The notes beneath the pieces were generated by a model. It was not told the origin of the DNA. It worked only from the letters and a program-made list of their open reading frames with translations, and made no database searches. Shown here piece by piece: positions 8,863 through 21,797 of a stretch of DNA of 64,000 nucleotides. The first letter of the stretch is position 1; every line of letters begins with the position of its first letter. Source of the DNA: JAWKOK01 sp963848115 (GTDB taxonomy: Bacteria > Chloroflexota > Anaerolineae > Caldilineales > Caldilineaceae). Both the position numbers and the translations under genes were made by a program. The stretch lies in contig CAWKCP010000035.1 of assembly GCA_963848115.1 (NCBI GenBank), forward strand, positions 62,001 to 126,000, written 5' to 3'.

Positions 8863-10151
8863 ATGACAGTCGCCGCAGTCAGTGCGATTAACTTGGAAGA
8901 GATGGGTCTGGCCGCACGTGCGGCCGGCCGCAAACTGTCGACCATGACGACAGACGTTAAGAACGCGGCTCTGATTGGCCATTGCCGACGAACTAGAAGA
9001 CAGGGCGCAATGGGTGATTGCCCAAAATGCGTTGGACATTGCCGACGGACGGGCCAAGGGCTTGAGCGACTCGTTGCTCGATCGGTTGTTGCTGACGGAA
9101 GATCGGATGGCCGGTCTTGCTGCGGATACGCGCAACGTGGCCTTGCTCGCAGATCCGGTCGGGTCGGAGTTGGAAAGCCGCATGTTACCCAATGGTCTGC
9201 GTCTGAGCCGGCGTCGCATTCCCATCGGTGTGATCGGCGTCATCTATGAAGCGCGTCCCAACGTGACCATCGATATTGCTACCCTCTGCCTCAAGACCGG
9301 CAACGCCTCCATACTGCGCGGCGGCAGTGAAACGCTGCGCAGCAATCTGGCGCTGATTGAGGTGATCAACAGCGCGCTGGACAAGGTCGGCTTTCCCGAA
9401 CGGCGCCGTCCAGTACATCGGCGACCCGGATCGTGCATTGGTCGGCGAGATGTTAAGGCTCGACAAACATATCGACATGATCATCCCGCGGGGCGGCGCC
9501 GGCCTGCATCGCATCTGCAAAGAGCAGAGCACGATTCCCGTCATCACCGGCGGCATCGGCGTCTGCCATCTCTATGTCGACGCCAGCGCCGATCTGGATC
9601 GCTCGCTTGATATCGTTGAGAACGCCAAGGTTCAGCGGCCCAGCGTCTGCAATGCGCTCGACACCGTGTTGGTCAATAGCGCTGTGGCGGGCGACTTCCT
9701 GCCCGCCATGGCCGCACGGTTGGCAACCAGTGGCGTGGAACTGCGCGCGACCGGTCAAGCACTCGACATTTTGCAGGAAGCGCCAAACGGTGCAACCGTC
9801 GTGCCCGCCGGCCCTGATGACTTCGATGAGGAATGGATGGCGCTGATTCTAGGCGTTAAAATCGTCGACGACTTGAAGGCGGCCATCGATCATATCCATG
9901 CCCACGGCTCCGACCATTCAGACGGCATCCTGACCAATAATTGGGAGAACGCCAACCGCTTTGTGAATTCGATGACGTCTGCGGCTGTCTTTGTCAATGC
10001 CAGCACACGCTTTAACGATGGCGGCCAATTTGGTCTCGGCGCCGAAGTCGCGATCAGCACGCAGAAGCTCCATGCCCGTGGCCCCATGGGTCTGGAGGAA
10101 TTGACCACCTATAAGTGGATCTGCATCGGCGATTTCCATATCCGAGAATAA
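8863..10151 (+). CDS. proA: Gamma-glutamyl phosphate reductase, with two apparent frameshifts
   Basis: Second step of proline synthesis: NADPH-dependent reduction of gamma-glutamyl phosphate to the semialdehyde. The protein is spread over three frames: AARAAGRKLSTMTTDVKNAAL, then AIADELEDRAQWVIAQNALD through YEARPNVTIDIATLCLKTGN, then GAVQYIGDPDRALVGEML to the end. VQRPSVCNALDT holds the catalytic cysteine. The breaks fall near 8971-8978 and 9400-9402, and each is repaired by removing one base. The repaired length, 428 residues, is normal for ProA. The start at 8863 has GGGAGG five bases upstream. No proB is adjacent. Taken at face value the gene is broken, but the perfect conservation after each break suggests insertion errors. 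Confidence 0.88.
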
Positions 10152-10162
10152 GGGGTACCTCT

Positions 10163-11002
10163 ATGGGACAGCCAATCTTCTACGTAAACGGCAACTACGT
10201 GCCCGCCGACCAGGCAGTTTTGCCGATCAATGATCTGGGTATCGTGCGCGGGTATGGCGTCTTCGACATGCTGCGCACTTACAACGGCGTACCCTTTCAC
10301 TTGCAGGATCATCTGGCCCGGTTGGCGCGCTCCGCCGACCAGATCGATCTGGCGTTACCGTGGTCACTTGCAGATTTGGAGTCGTTGGTTCTGGATACCC
10401 ATGGCCGCAATGACTACGAGAACGCAGCCCTGCGCATCATCGTCACCGGCGGGCCATCGCCCGATCTCGGCACGCCTCAGGGCAATCCCAGTCTGGTCGT
10501 CATGGTGCTGCCGATCTCGCTTCCGCCGGCTGAGCAATACGAACGTGGGTGCAAGGCAACTGCGGTAGAGATGGTGCGGGAACGGCCATCGGCCAAAAGC
10601 TTGAACTACATCGGCGCCATCATGGCGGTTCAAGAGGCGACAAGAGAGGGCGCAGTCGAGGCGCTCTATCTCACCAGAGCCGGAAATGTCACAGAAGGGA
10701 CCCGCTCCAACTTCTTCATCTTTCGCGGCGACCAGTTGATCACGCCGGATGTCGATATTTTGCCGGGCATCACGCGGCAGGTCATCTTGAAGTTGGCTCC
10801 GGAATACTTCGATGTCGTTGAGCGTTCCATCGGCTACGCCGAGCTAGCCGAAGCCGATGAGGCGTTCATCAGTAGTTCAACCAAGGAACTGCTCCCAATC
10901 GTGCAGGTCAACGATCTGGTGATTGGCGATGGTGTTCCCGGCGTCAACACGCCCAAACTGCTGGCTAAGTTTCGCGAATATGCTCACTCGTATCGACCTT
11001 AG
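10163..11002 (+). CDS. Class IV (PLP-fold IV) aminotransferase
   Basis: About 279 residues, the length of the branched-chain/D-amino-acid/aminodeoxychorismate-lyase family. The region GIVRGYGVFDMLRTYNG is the typical N-terminal signature. SLNYIGAIMAVQEA supplies the PLP lysine area of this family, and VTEGTRSNFFIF plus LPGITRQVIL are conserved cofactor-binding stretches. It could act on branched-chain amino acids, D-alanine or aminodeoxychorismate; the sequence alone does not decide. ATG at 10163 is seven bases after AAGGGG, 11 bases past proA, so the two are probably cotranscribed. Its stop codon overlaps the start of a 100-bp dispersed repeat. Confidence 0.85.
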   Translation: MGQPIFYVNGNYVPADQAVLPINDLGIVRGYGVFDMLRTYNGVPFHLQDHLARLARSADQIDLALPWSLADLESLVLDTHGRNDYENAALRIIVTGGPSPDLGTPQGNPSLVVMVLPISLPPAEQYERGCKATAVEMVRERPSAKSLNYIGAIMAVQEATREGAVEALYLTRAGNVTEGTRSNFFIFRGDQLITPDVDILPGITRQVILKLAPEYFDVVERSIGYAELAEADEAFISSSTKELLPIVQVNDLVIGDGVPGVNTPKLLAKFREYAHSYRP

Positions 11003-11100
11003 GCCATTCCAGAGAGATAAATAACCGTTGCAAGGAAATCTTTGCCTGGAATGGCTTGAGGCTTTGCCAACTCCCGCATAGTACCTATTTTGGGAAAGCC
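11001..11100 (+). repeat. 100-bp dispersed repeat, copy A
   Basis: 95 of 100 bases match, without gaps, the reverse complement of 56561-56660. The element contains GCCATTCCAG paired with CTGGAATGGC, and a second GGCTTT/AAAGCC pair, so it can fold into two hairpins. It begins within the stop codon of the aminotransferase gene and ends 28 bases before the next start. It codes for nothing obvious. Confidence 0.85.
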
Positions 11101-11128
11101 TTAGTAACCAACAAGTAGGGTGATCGCC

Positions 11129-12289
11129 GTGATCCAACAGGCCCGAATTGTCGAACTCACGAAAACATTGGTCGCAACTCCATCCGTCACCGGCCAAGAA
11201 CAGGCGCTCTCCGATTGGATCTACGACTTCTTTACATCGCTGGGCTTGCAGGGCGTGCAGAGACTGCCGGTCGAAGAAGCCGGGGATACAGTCGTGGGCT
11301 GGATCGAAGGGAGCACTGAAGGCATGGCGGACAGCCCGGCATTGTTCTTCGCCTTTCACCTGGATACGTTTGATGTCTTTGACGGCTGGCAGACCGATCC
11401 ATTCACGCCTGTCCAGGTGGGTGACAGGCTTTTCGGGCTGGGCGCCCATGACATGAAGGGCGGCGCCGCCTGCGTACTGGCAGCGGTTGAAGCGCTGGTG
11501 CAATCCGGTGCAGAACTTGGCGGTCGGCTGATGGTTGCCGCCACTACGGATGAGGAGAACTGGTCGCGGGGCGCGCATGCGCTGATCGAGAGCGGGCTCC
11601 TGGATGGCTGCATCGGCTGTCTCATTCCGGAACCATCCGATCACGGCACGCTAACGATTGGCGCACGGGGTCGCCACGTCTATCACCTCAAGTTTCAGGG
11701 CCGGACGGTTCACTCAGGGTACGACAGCGGTGTGAGCGCGCTGGTCGATGCCGCACGGGTCGTCGCTGCGCTTTCAGAACCCGGGGCCGTTGATCTAGGA
11801 TTCAATGAGACGTTCAACATGACGGGGAGCCAATGTGTGATCGGCTTTGAGAGCGGCGGCCGGCTGGTCTTGGTGCCTGAAAAAGCCGACGTCTACATCG
11901 ATCGCTTTACATTGCCCGGCGAGACAGCGGAAGAGGTGGCCGAACAGATCCGTAGCGTTGTTGAAGCAACCGATATCCTGGGTGGCTACACGTTGACCTG
12001 GGATGAACGCCCCACCCCTGCCCCGGCGCCCTATGTCGTGCCAATCGAGAGCCGGCTGGTGCAATCGGTATCGACCCATTTGGCCGCAGAAGAGCAGCAT
12101 GAGATCCGCTATGTGCTGGCGCGCAGTGTGGCCGACACCAATCACTTGGCCGTCCACGGCGGCGTGCCCACGTTGATCTGTGGTCCCCAGGGCGGCAACA
12201 CCTGTGAGGCCAACGAATATGTGGAGATCAGCTCGCTATCGGCCATCGCACAGACCTATGTCAATGTAGCGCTGGAGTTGCTTGCGTAG
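11129..12289 (+). CDS. M20-family metallopeptidase/deacylase (ArgE/DapE-like)
   Basis: About 386 residues of the ArgE/DapE/carboxypeptidase G2 family, cytoplasmic zinc hydrolases acting on acyl-amino acids or small peptides. FAFHLDTFDV gives the first metal histidine and base-assisting aspartate, GLGAHDMKGG the bridging aspartate and TTDEENWS the catalytic glutamate pair. The HSG of GRTVHSGYDSG lies in the dimerisation lid. The usual C-terminal AHxxNEY metal motif reads CEANEYV here, so the last metal histidine seems replaced. GTG at 11129 follows AGGG by eight bases; the GTG at 11120 is an alternative. Substrate not predictable. Confidence 0.82.
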   Translation: MIQQARIVELTKTLVATPSVTGQEQALSDWIYDFFTSLGLQGVQRLPVEEAGDTVVGWIEGSTEGMADSPALFFAFHLDTFDVFDGWQTDPFTPVQVGDRLFGLGAHDMKGGAACVLAAVEALVQSGAELGGRLMVAATTDEENWSRGAHALIESGLLDGCIGCLIPEPSDHGTLTIGARGRHVYHLKFQGRTVHSGYDSGVSALVDAARVVAALSEPGAVDLGFNETFNMTGSQCVIGFESGGRLVLVPEKADVYIDRFTLPGETAEEVAEQIRSVVEATDILGGYTLTWDERPTPAPAPYVVPIESRLVQSVSTHLAAEEQHEIRYVLARSVADTNHLAVHGGVPTLICGPQGGNTCEANEYVEISSLSAIAQTYVNVALELLA

Positions 12290-12299
12290 ATGATGGTCC

Positions 12300-12420
12300 T
12301 GTAAGAGGGTTTCATTCACCACAAGGCACGGAGGAGGGCACGGAGACCACAGAGGAAAAGCAGAGGAAAAGCGGAGAGAAATGCTCTTCATCTGCGTCCA
12401 TCTGCGGCTTATTGCTCTGG
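12300..12420. repeat. Degenerate purine-rich intergenic repeat
   Basis: Runs of CACGGAG, CACAGAGG and CATCTGCG-type words, similar in style to the spacer at 62080-62205 in opposite orientation. Such sequences occur between genes in many bacteria; function unknown. Confidence 0.5.
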
Positions 12421-12486
12421 GTGCGTAGAACGATCGTGGAATTCGCAGATTGACGCATACTACGTCTTGAGTTAGGCTCTGCGGTT

Positions 12487-13546
12487 ATGACTGAGAAACC
12501 AAACAGCAATCCTGAAGAGACCTGTTATCCCCGCTCCCGAACCGCTCACGCCTGAAGAAAAGGACGCGTTGCTGTCGCGCGTACGCGCTGAAGGTCGCGC
12601 CATGACGCTCGAAGAGATCAATGTGATCTTCGAGCCGTCAACTGACGGTACGGATACATCTTCGGATGGCGCGGTGCAGGAAGACGAACCGATCATAGAG
12701 ATGGAGCCTGCCGCCCTTGCCCCTGAACAGATTGCTCTTCTAGAAGAGGATTTCTTCTCCAATGTCGGATCATTGGATAGCCTCCCATCCCAACGATTGG
12801 TTGCCGGTCTAATCTTCGACTTTGACTACACCCTGGCCGTGCCATCACGGCCTATCGATGTACTCATGGAGGAGGGGGCCAGAAGCGCCGAGGCCTATAT
12901 GCGTTCGACGGGCATGGCGTTCGAAGAAGACTTCTACACCAACATCATCGAGGCGCGGCGTTTTGCGCTGAAGAAGTCGGAAGATGAGCAGGAAGAACAC
13001 ATTGCTGATGATGCCATGAGCTTTCTGCTGCAATTTTTCGGCTACCCGGCCAGCAAGATGGATCCCGATGTGCTCAGGCGTGCGGTCGACATTTTCTACG
13101 CACCGGAAATGAGTGCATGGCAACTGCGTCCGGGTGTGCGTGAACTGCTTGAGGCGCTGCGCTCATCGGGGATCAAGCTTGCGTTGCTGACCAATTACTC
13201 TTGTGACCGCGTCTTCCAGCGCATTGTCGATTACCTGGAGATTCGCCAGTACTTTGACGTTTGCCTGTGCAGCGCCAGCGTCGAGTACCGCAAGCCTGAT
13301 GAGTCGTTTTTCAATATCGTTCTCGACCGCTGGGATGTACTGCCCTACGAGGTTGTGGTGGTCGGCGATAGCCTGACCCACGATATTCAGGGCGGTCTCA
13401 ATTTGGGTGCGCTCACTGTCCAGTTGGCCCAGGAAACATCTGCGCAGGTTACGCATGACAACAAACGCGTCGCTCGTAAGATCGCGGCTGATGCGGTGAT
13501 TGACACCTTAGACGAACTGCCTTCGCTCATCGAGCAGTGGGTTTAA
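12487..13546 (+). CDS. HAD-superfamily hydrolase, with apparent frameshift near the N-terminus
   Basis: Phosphatase-like protein of the haloacid dehalogenase superfamily. LIFDFDYTLA holds the nucleophile aspartate and the acid/base aspartate, LALLTNYS the motif II threonine, YRKPDESFF the lysine and VVVGDSLTHDIQGG the metal-binding aspartates. The first 75 residues are an acidic extension rich in Glu/Asp. ATG at 12487 opens MTEKPNSNPEE in one frame. The continuation PVIPAPEPLTPEEKDALL is in the next frame, and one extra base near 12516-12523 joins them into about 352 residues. A downstream TTG at 12569 would otherwise be the only start. The Nudix gene follows one base later, so they are cotranscribed. 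Confidence 0.8.
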
Positions 13547-13547
13547 C

Positions 13548-14039
13548 ATGGGCGAACACGATTCGCATGCAACGACGCCCGTGGGCGCACGACGTCGTTA
13601 CCCGGATGCGCCGTTGGTGGGCGTCGCCGCCGCCGTTTTCAACGACGAAGGTGAGGTCCTGTTGGTGCGACGTGGGCAGCCGCCGCGCCAAGGGTCATGG
13701 GGTCTGCCGGGCGGTCTGCTCGATCTGGGCGAACGCCTGGCCGACGGTGCGCGACGCGAAGTCTATGAAGAGTGCGGTATTGAGATCGAAGTCGTCGATA
13801 TCGTTGCCACGTTCGAACCAATCATGCTTGATGAGGCGGGCCGTATCGAATATCACTACGTGGTCATCGATTTCTGGGCCCGTCATCTGTCAGGCAAGGC
13901 CGCACCCCAGGACGACGCCGATGCCGTCGCCTGGGTGACCATGGAGGCACTCGATCCGTTTGACCTTTTGCCCGAGAGCCGTGATGTGGTGGAGCAAGCT
14001 TTTTCGTTGTGGCAGCAACTATCTGCGCAGGCGGGATAA
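13548..14039 (+). CDS. Nudix hydrolase
   Basis: 163-residue pyrophosphohydrolase. The full Nudix box is present as GGLLDLGERLADGARREVYE followed by ECGI, giving the Mg-binding glutamates. WGLPGG precedes it as usual. The substrate could be a nucleoside diphosphate derivative or an oxidised nucleotide. The start lies just past the HAD gene's stop, suggesting a two-gene unit for clearing or recycling phosphorylated compounds. The aminotransferase on the other strand converges on it, with only 15 bases between the stops. Confidence 0.9.
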   Translation: MGEHDSHATTPVGARRRYPDAPLVGVAAAVFNDEGEVLLVRRGQPPRQGSWGLPGGLLDLGERLADGARREVYEECGIEIEVVDIVATFEPIMLDEAGRIEYHYVVIDFWARHLSGKAAPQDDADAVAWVTMEALDPFDLLPESRDVVEQAFSLWQQLSAQAG

Positions 14040-14054
14040 AAACTCCGCTACAGG

Positions 14055-15365
14055 CTAGCTGACCCCCAGCGCCTCATGTACGCGGGCGAAGGCCAGATCC
14101 ATGATCGCCAGCGCTTTGTCGACATCCTCTTTGTCTGCGGTCAACGGTGGGGTCACTCGAATCACGTTGCCGTAGAGCCCACCCTTGCCGATCAGCAGGC
14201 CCAACTGCCTTGTCTCCTCAAAGAAGAGCGCCACCGCCTCGGTGGATGGCTCCTTTGTGGTCTGATCATTCACCAGCTCGATGCCCTGCATGAGCCCCTT
14301 GCCGCGCACTTCCCCGATCAGCGGATACTTCTCCCAGAGATGATCCAGCCCGCCTCGGAGATGGTCGCCGACCTGTTCAACGTGTGCAGGCGTTGCTTCC
14401 TCTTCCAGAGCCTCGATGGTGGCCAGCGCCGCTGCGGCCGAGACCGGGTTGCCGCCAAAGGTGCTGATGGACAGACCCGCGTCAGCCATGACGCCGGCGA
14501 TCTCGCTGGTCGTGATGCAGTTGGAGAGGGGGAAGCCATTGGCGATACCCTTTGCCATGGTCATGATGTCCGGTTCGACACCCCAGTGCTCAATTCCGAA
14601 CCAATGGGCGCCGGTGCGACCGAATCCGGTCTGCACTTCGTCAATGGCGACGAGGCCGCCGTAGAGCTGTGCAATTTCGGCCACGATGCGGAAAAACTTA
14701 GGCGGAGGCGTCACAAAGCCGCCCACACCCTGGATCGGCTCCATGAAGATGGCTGCGATCCTGCCGCTGGTCTGGGTCCGGATCACATCCTCCACATCCT
14801 GTGCGCAGGCAACGTCGCAGCTCGGGTAGCTGAGCTTGAGGGGACAGCGATAGCAGTACCCATTCTGGGCATGTTTGATGTCGGGACTGAACGTGGGGCC
14901 GATACGCCAGGATGCCTGTGCGGTCAGACTCATGGCAAGCTGGGTCTTGCCGCTGTAGCCGTGACGCAGGCCGATGATCTCGCGATTGCCGGTGTAGATC
15001 TGGGCCAACAGCACCGCGGCCTCATTGGCCTCGCTGCCCGAATTGTGAAAGTAGGATGTATTCAGATCGCCGGGCGCGATCTCGGCGATCTTTTCCGCCA
15101 GGGCCACATGGTTCTCGTTGGGATAGAGCGTGGAGGAGTGGATGATCTTGCCCATCTGCTCCTGGGCACGCCCGACCACTTTCGGATGATTGTGGCCGAC
15201 GATGGTGGTCAGGATGCCGGCAAAAAAGTCGAGATACTGGTTTCCGTCTACATCCCAAACGTAAAGACCGTCCCCATGATCCAGTGGGAGGGGTTCATCG
15301 TAATAGAGCAAATGATTGGGCCACAGATACTGGCGTTGTTTGTCAAGGATTTCCTGTCGGTTCAT
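14055..15365 (-). CDS. Class III aminotransferase (alanine-glyoxylate/ornithine type)
   Basis: 436-residue PLP enzyme. SYFHNSGSEANEAA is the cofactor-phosphate loop, GLVAIDEVQTGFGRTG holds the PLP aspartate and MAKGIANGFPLS the Schiff-base lysine. A short insert at about residues 170-190 carries four cysteines (CYRCPLKLSYPSCDVAC), seen in a subgroup related to AGXT2-like enzymes. The donor and acceptor cannot be fixed from sequence. The gene stands alone after a perfect 34-base palindrome that separates it from the secreted-protein gene upstream. Confidence 0.87.
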   Translation of the reverse strand: MNRQEILDKQRQYLWPNHLLYYDEPLPLDHGDGLYVWDVDGNQYLDFFAGILTTIVGHNHPKVVGRAQEQMGKIIHSSTLYPNENHVALAEKIAEIAPGDLNTSYFHNSGSEANEAAVLLAQIYTGNREIIGLRHGYSGKTQLAMSLTAQASWRIGPTFSPDIKHAQNGYCYRCPLKLSYPSCDVACAQDVEDVIRTQTSGRIAAIFMEPIQGVGGFVTPPPKFFRIVAEIAQLYGGLVAIDEVQTGFGRTGAHWFGIEHWGVEPDIMTMAKGIANGFPLSNCITTSEIAGVMADAGLSISTFGGNPVSAAAALATIEALEEEATPAHVEQVGDHLRGGLDHLWEKYPLIGEVRGKGLMQGIELVNDQTTKEPSTEAVALFFEETRQLGLLIGKGGLYGNVIRVTPPLTADKEDVDKALAIMDLAFARVHEALGVS

Positions 15366-15417
15366 GGTATTGCCCCCGGGTGTAGCGTGGTCAAGTATTG
15401 CTTCTGCACAAGATGCA

Positions 15418-15451
15418 GAGAGGTCCCGTCTTGTACAAGACGGGACCTCTC
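15418..15451. terminator. Perfect 34-base palindrome, probable terminator or regulatory hairpin
   Basis: GAGAGGTCCCGTCTTGT is followed directly by its exact complement. It is 33 bases after the stop of the secreted-protein gene and 53 before the aminotransferase start, both minus strand. No long T-tract follows on that strand, so a classical Rho-independent terminator is likely but not certain. Confidence 0.55.
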
Positions 15452-15483
15452 GAAAACAGACTATCGGATTGGCGGTAGCGTTA

Positions 15484-16692
15484 CTAGCCGCCGATCATGC
15501 TCATCAACATCGCTGCCGGGAGGACGAAGGCTCCCTGAGGAGCCGGAACCTCATCGACTTCATTCTGCCAATACTTGTTGGTCTCCATGCCGAAATAGAA
15601 GACCGCCTCGGAGTCGCTCATAGCTGACTCTCCATCGGACTCGGCCATGGCCAGCAACGAACTGAGATCCCAGTCCATGCCGACAGCAGTGGCCAACGTG
15701 TAGCCGGAGTCAATTCCGACGGCCTGCTGGGCCTCGTAGTCGAGGCCGCCAAAGAGCATCGGCGCAACCATCGGCATCATCTCTTCCATCTCAGCCAGGT
15801 CATCGTCAGAGATCGCTTCCATGCCCATCTGCTCGGCCATGGCTGCCTGGGCGGCCACGTAATCGATGAATACGTCGCTGCTGGCAAATTCGATGAAATC
15901 GAAGACGGTGCTAAATATGGCAGCCGGCTCGCCGTCGATCTCTTCATCCTTTAGCCGCTGAACGTCAACAAACGGCTCGAAGATTGCCAGCTGTTCACTG
16001 GTCATTGTGGAGCCGGCAGCGCCGCCGGCAAGTGCTGCGCTGGCGGGACCCATCGACGCCATTGCGCTCGGATCGGCGGCAATCTGGGCCAAGGCGACGT
16101 CGAGGAGGGGCGCCAATTCGGTGCCGACCCAGCCTTGAATCGGAAGACCGACCAGTTCAGGGACGTACGCCGCCAGTTCGCTGATGTTGACATAGATGAT
16201 GCCGTCAACCAGCGCATAATGGAGCCCAATCTTGGTGGGGATGGGCATGCCCATTTCGCTGGAGAGCAAGCTGGCAGTGTCATCGCTGATCGTAATTTCG
16301 AAAGCTTGTTCCGTATCAGCACCGTCGATTGCCATGTTCAGCACCTCGGACAAGACTTCTACATCGCCCATCGAGTCTGCATCCAACTCTTCCAAATAGG
16401 CCATCATATCTTTTTCGAGATTGGGGTCCAGCGCATAGACTGACTCCTGCACCCAACTGAGTGCAATTTGCTCTACTGGCATGCCAGGGATTCCGGCGAT
16501 CTCGAAGTCAATCGAGAAGTCGTAAGCGCCACTGGTAACTTCGCTGTCTGCGGCAGCAGCATCTTCCAAAATCATACAGTCTTCTTCGTCCAATTCACCG
16601 CATAGAACCGGCGGTGCATCCTGGGCGAAGACAGAACCAACAGGGATGACGGCGAGCAACATAGCAAGAAACAGCCACACAAATTTTCTCAT
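15484..16692 (-). CDS. Secreted acidic protein of unknown function
   Basis: 402 residues with a clear signal peptide (KFVWLFLAMLLAVIPVGSVFA, cut before QDAPP). The mature part is strongly acidic and rich in Ala, Met and Gly. It has segments like GIIYVNISELAAYVP and PTKIGLHYALVD that recall lipoprotein folds binding hydrophobic ligands, but I do not recognise a family. An Ala/Gly/Ser-rich stretch near residue 225 may be a linker. It is expressed alone and divergently from the EndoQ-UvrD gene. Confidence 0.7.
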   Translation of the reverse strand: MRKFVWLFLAMLLAVIPVGSVFAQDAPPVLCGELDEEDCMILEDAAAADSEVTSGAYDFSIDFEIAGIPGMPVEQIALSWVQESVYALDPNLEKDMMAYLEELDADSMGDVEVLSEVLNMAIDGADTEQAFEITISDDTASLLSSEMGMPIPTKIGLHYALVDGIIYVNISELAAYVPELVGLPIQGWVGTELAPLLDVALAQIAADPSAMASMGPASAALAGGAAGSTMTSEQLAIFEPFVDVQRLKDEEIDGEPAAIFSTVFDFIEFASSDVFIDYVAAQAAMAEQMGMEAISDDDLAEMEEMMPMVAPMLFGGLDYEAQQAVGIDSGYTLATAVGMDWDLSSLLAMAESDGESAMSDSEAVFYFGMETNKYWQNEVDEVPAPQGAFVLPAAMLMSMIGG

Positions 16693-17051
16693 GAGTAATC
16701 GTCCTTTTGTGAATTGAAGAATGTTGATGGTTTTCTGGCGACAGTGTACGGTCGGCGGTCTTCGGGGTAGAACAGGTTTATGGTACCGTATAGAGCTAGT
16801 TTTGGCAATCGCATTTTGCTATCATCTTCCGACACCAGATTCATATCCCCCCATGTCAAGCTGTAGAACGAATATCAGCAGAAAACGGTTCATGCGAGTG
16901 ACGGACATTCATTCCTATCTTTGACACTCGCGAATCCGATCACGCTGCTGATCGACGATAACAGAGGCATAATAGCATGGTGCTAGCACATCGTCTGTAA
17001 TCATGCTACACTCTGCAAAAATCTGAAGACCAAGAGCCAAAAGAATCGTCA
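16693..17051. other. 359-bp divergent promoter region
   Basis: Lies between two genes transcribed away from each other, so it must hold both promoters. A TGCTACACT extended -10-like word occurs about 45 bases before the helicase start, with no good -35. No RNA gene or conserved frame is visible. Confidence 0.5.
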
Positions 17052-20597
<3,546 letters not shown>

Positions 20598-20606
20598 CGC
20601 CCACTG

Positions 20607-21473
20607 ATGGCACAGTCAAAGCAGCCAGGAGTGAAACATCCGCTATTTGCCCCACGCAAACCCCAAGGTCAACCGACACGTGGCAAGACGGCGCGCAATC
20701 GCCTACGCCGGGTCGATAACTTCCTGCTGCGCTACGCCCCGGAGTTGATCAGACGCGAAGATGGCGACTATCGCCGCGCACTGGTCGTTGATCTGGGCTA
20801 TGGCGTCGAACCCTACACGACGTTGGAGATGGCCCGGCGACTGCGCCGCATCAATCCGACATTGCCTGTACTGGGCGTTGAGATCGATCCTGAGCGCGTC
20901 GCCGGCGCGCAATCCTATGTCAGCGAGCATACGTACTTCCGTCTGGGTGGCTTCAACCTCCCTCTGCAACCATCTAGTCAGGGAATGGAGTCTGTACGAC
21001 TTGTGCGGGCCTTCAACGTGTTGCGGCAATACGTTGAGGACGATGTAGCCGATGCATGGGATCGGCTAGGCCGATATGTACTGCCCGGCGGCCTGCTGAT
21101 CGAAGGCACATCGGATCCGTTCGGGCGTGTCTGGACGGCGAATCTGCTGCGCCGGACGAATGTCGACGGTGAGGATGCGTGGCGCAGTGAGGGTCTGATT
21201 TTCAGTACGAACTTCCGCACGGGCTTCGATCTCTCTCAGTTCCAAGCGGTTCTGCCCAAGAATTACATCCATCGAATGGTTTCTGATCAGGTGATCCATG
21301 AGATGTTCCAAGCCTGGCAAAGGGCGGCTGACGACACCCGTGCCTTTCAAGCCTGGGGCGTTCGCCAGTGGTTTGTCGCTGCCATCGAACGGTTAGCCGA
21401 ACTCGGGTACCCAGTGCGACTCACACGACGATGGTGGCGACACGGCTATCTGATGCTTGAACTGGAACCATGA
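20607..21473 (+). CDS. SAM-dependent methyltransferase-like protein
   Basis: 288 residues with a Rossmann-type methyltransferase core. ALVVDLGYGVEPYTTLEMA is a motif I variant, PVLGVEIDPERVAGA supplies the acidic residue that binds SAM, and VRAFNVLRQY plus YVLPGGLLIEGT fit motifs IV and V. The basic N-terminus (KQPGVKHPLFAPRKPQGQPT) could bind nucleic acid. Substrate unknown. It starts 9 bases after the EndoQ-UvrD stop, so the two are probably one operon, which hints at a nucleic-acid role. Confidence 0.7.
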   Translation: MAQSKQPGVKHPLFAPRKPQGQPTRGKTARNRLRRVDNFLLRYAPELIRREDGDYRRALVVDLGYGVEPYTTLEMARRLRRINPTLPVLGVEIDPERVAGAQSYVSEHTYFRLGGFNLPLQPSSQGMESVRLVRAFNVLRQYVEDDVADAWDRLGRYVLPGGLLIEGTSDPFGRVWTANLLRRTNVDGEDAWRSEGLIFSTNFRTGFDLSQFQAVLPKNYIHRMVSDQVIHEMFQAWQRAADDTRAFQAWGVRQWFVAAIERLAELGYPVRLTRRWWRHGYLMLELEP

Positions 21474-21797
21474 ACCACCGTGGCCTTGGGCGAAACATGC
21501 CGGTTCTCTGGGGGGATCGCAGGGATAAGGGCAGGGCGCAGGGCAGGGATCCTTGCCCGACTGGCTCTGGCGGGTAGGGAAACGCACCCGACGTTTCTCC
21601 GGCGCCCGTTGTGATCCGATAAATCCAACATGCCTACGCCAGAGCAGGCCGGGATTTGAAAAGAGGAGACGAGGTTAGTAAGATAGGGCATCAAAATGAT
21701 GTAGGGATCGGATCTCGAACGATGAGTCTCCCCGCATGACGGACCCCAAATAGAAGCGGACCGTATAGCCAGACTGCACAGACAGAGAGACAAAACA
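21474..21797. other. 324-bp spacer, no gene seen
   Basis: Starts with a G-rich stretch containing repeated GCAGGG words (about 21510-21550) that may form a weak hairpin, then has no visible coding or RNA signal up to the mutase start. Confidence 0.5.

Noticed and set aside
14076..15623. 515-residue plus-strand frame opposite the class III aminotransferase
   Set aside because: Antisense shadow of a well-conserved gene; its translation has no recognisable domain and no ribosome site.
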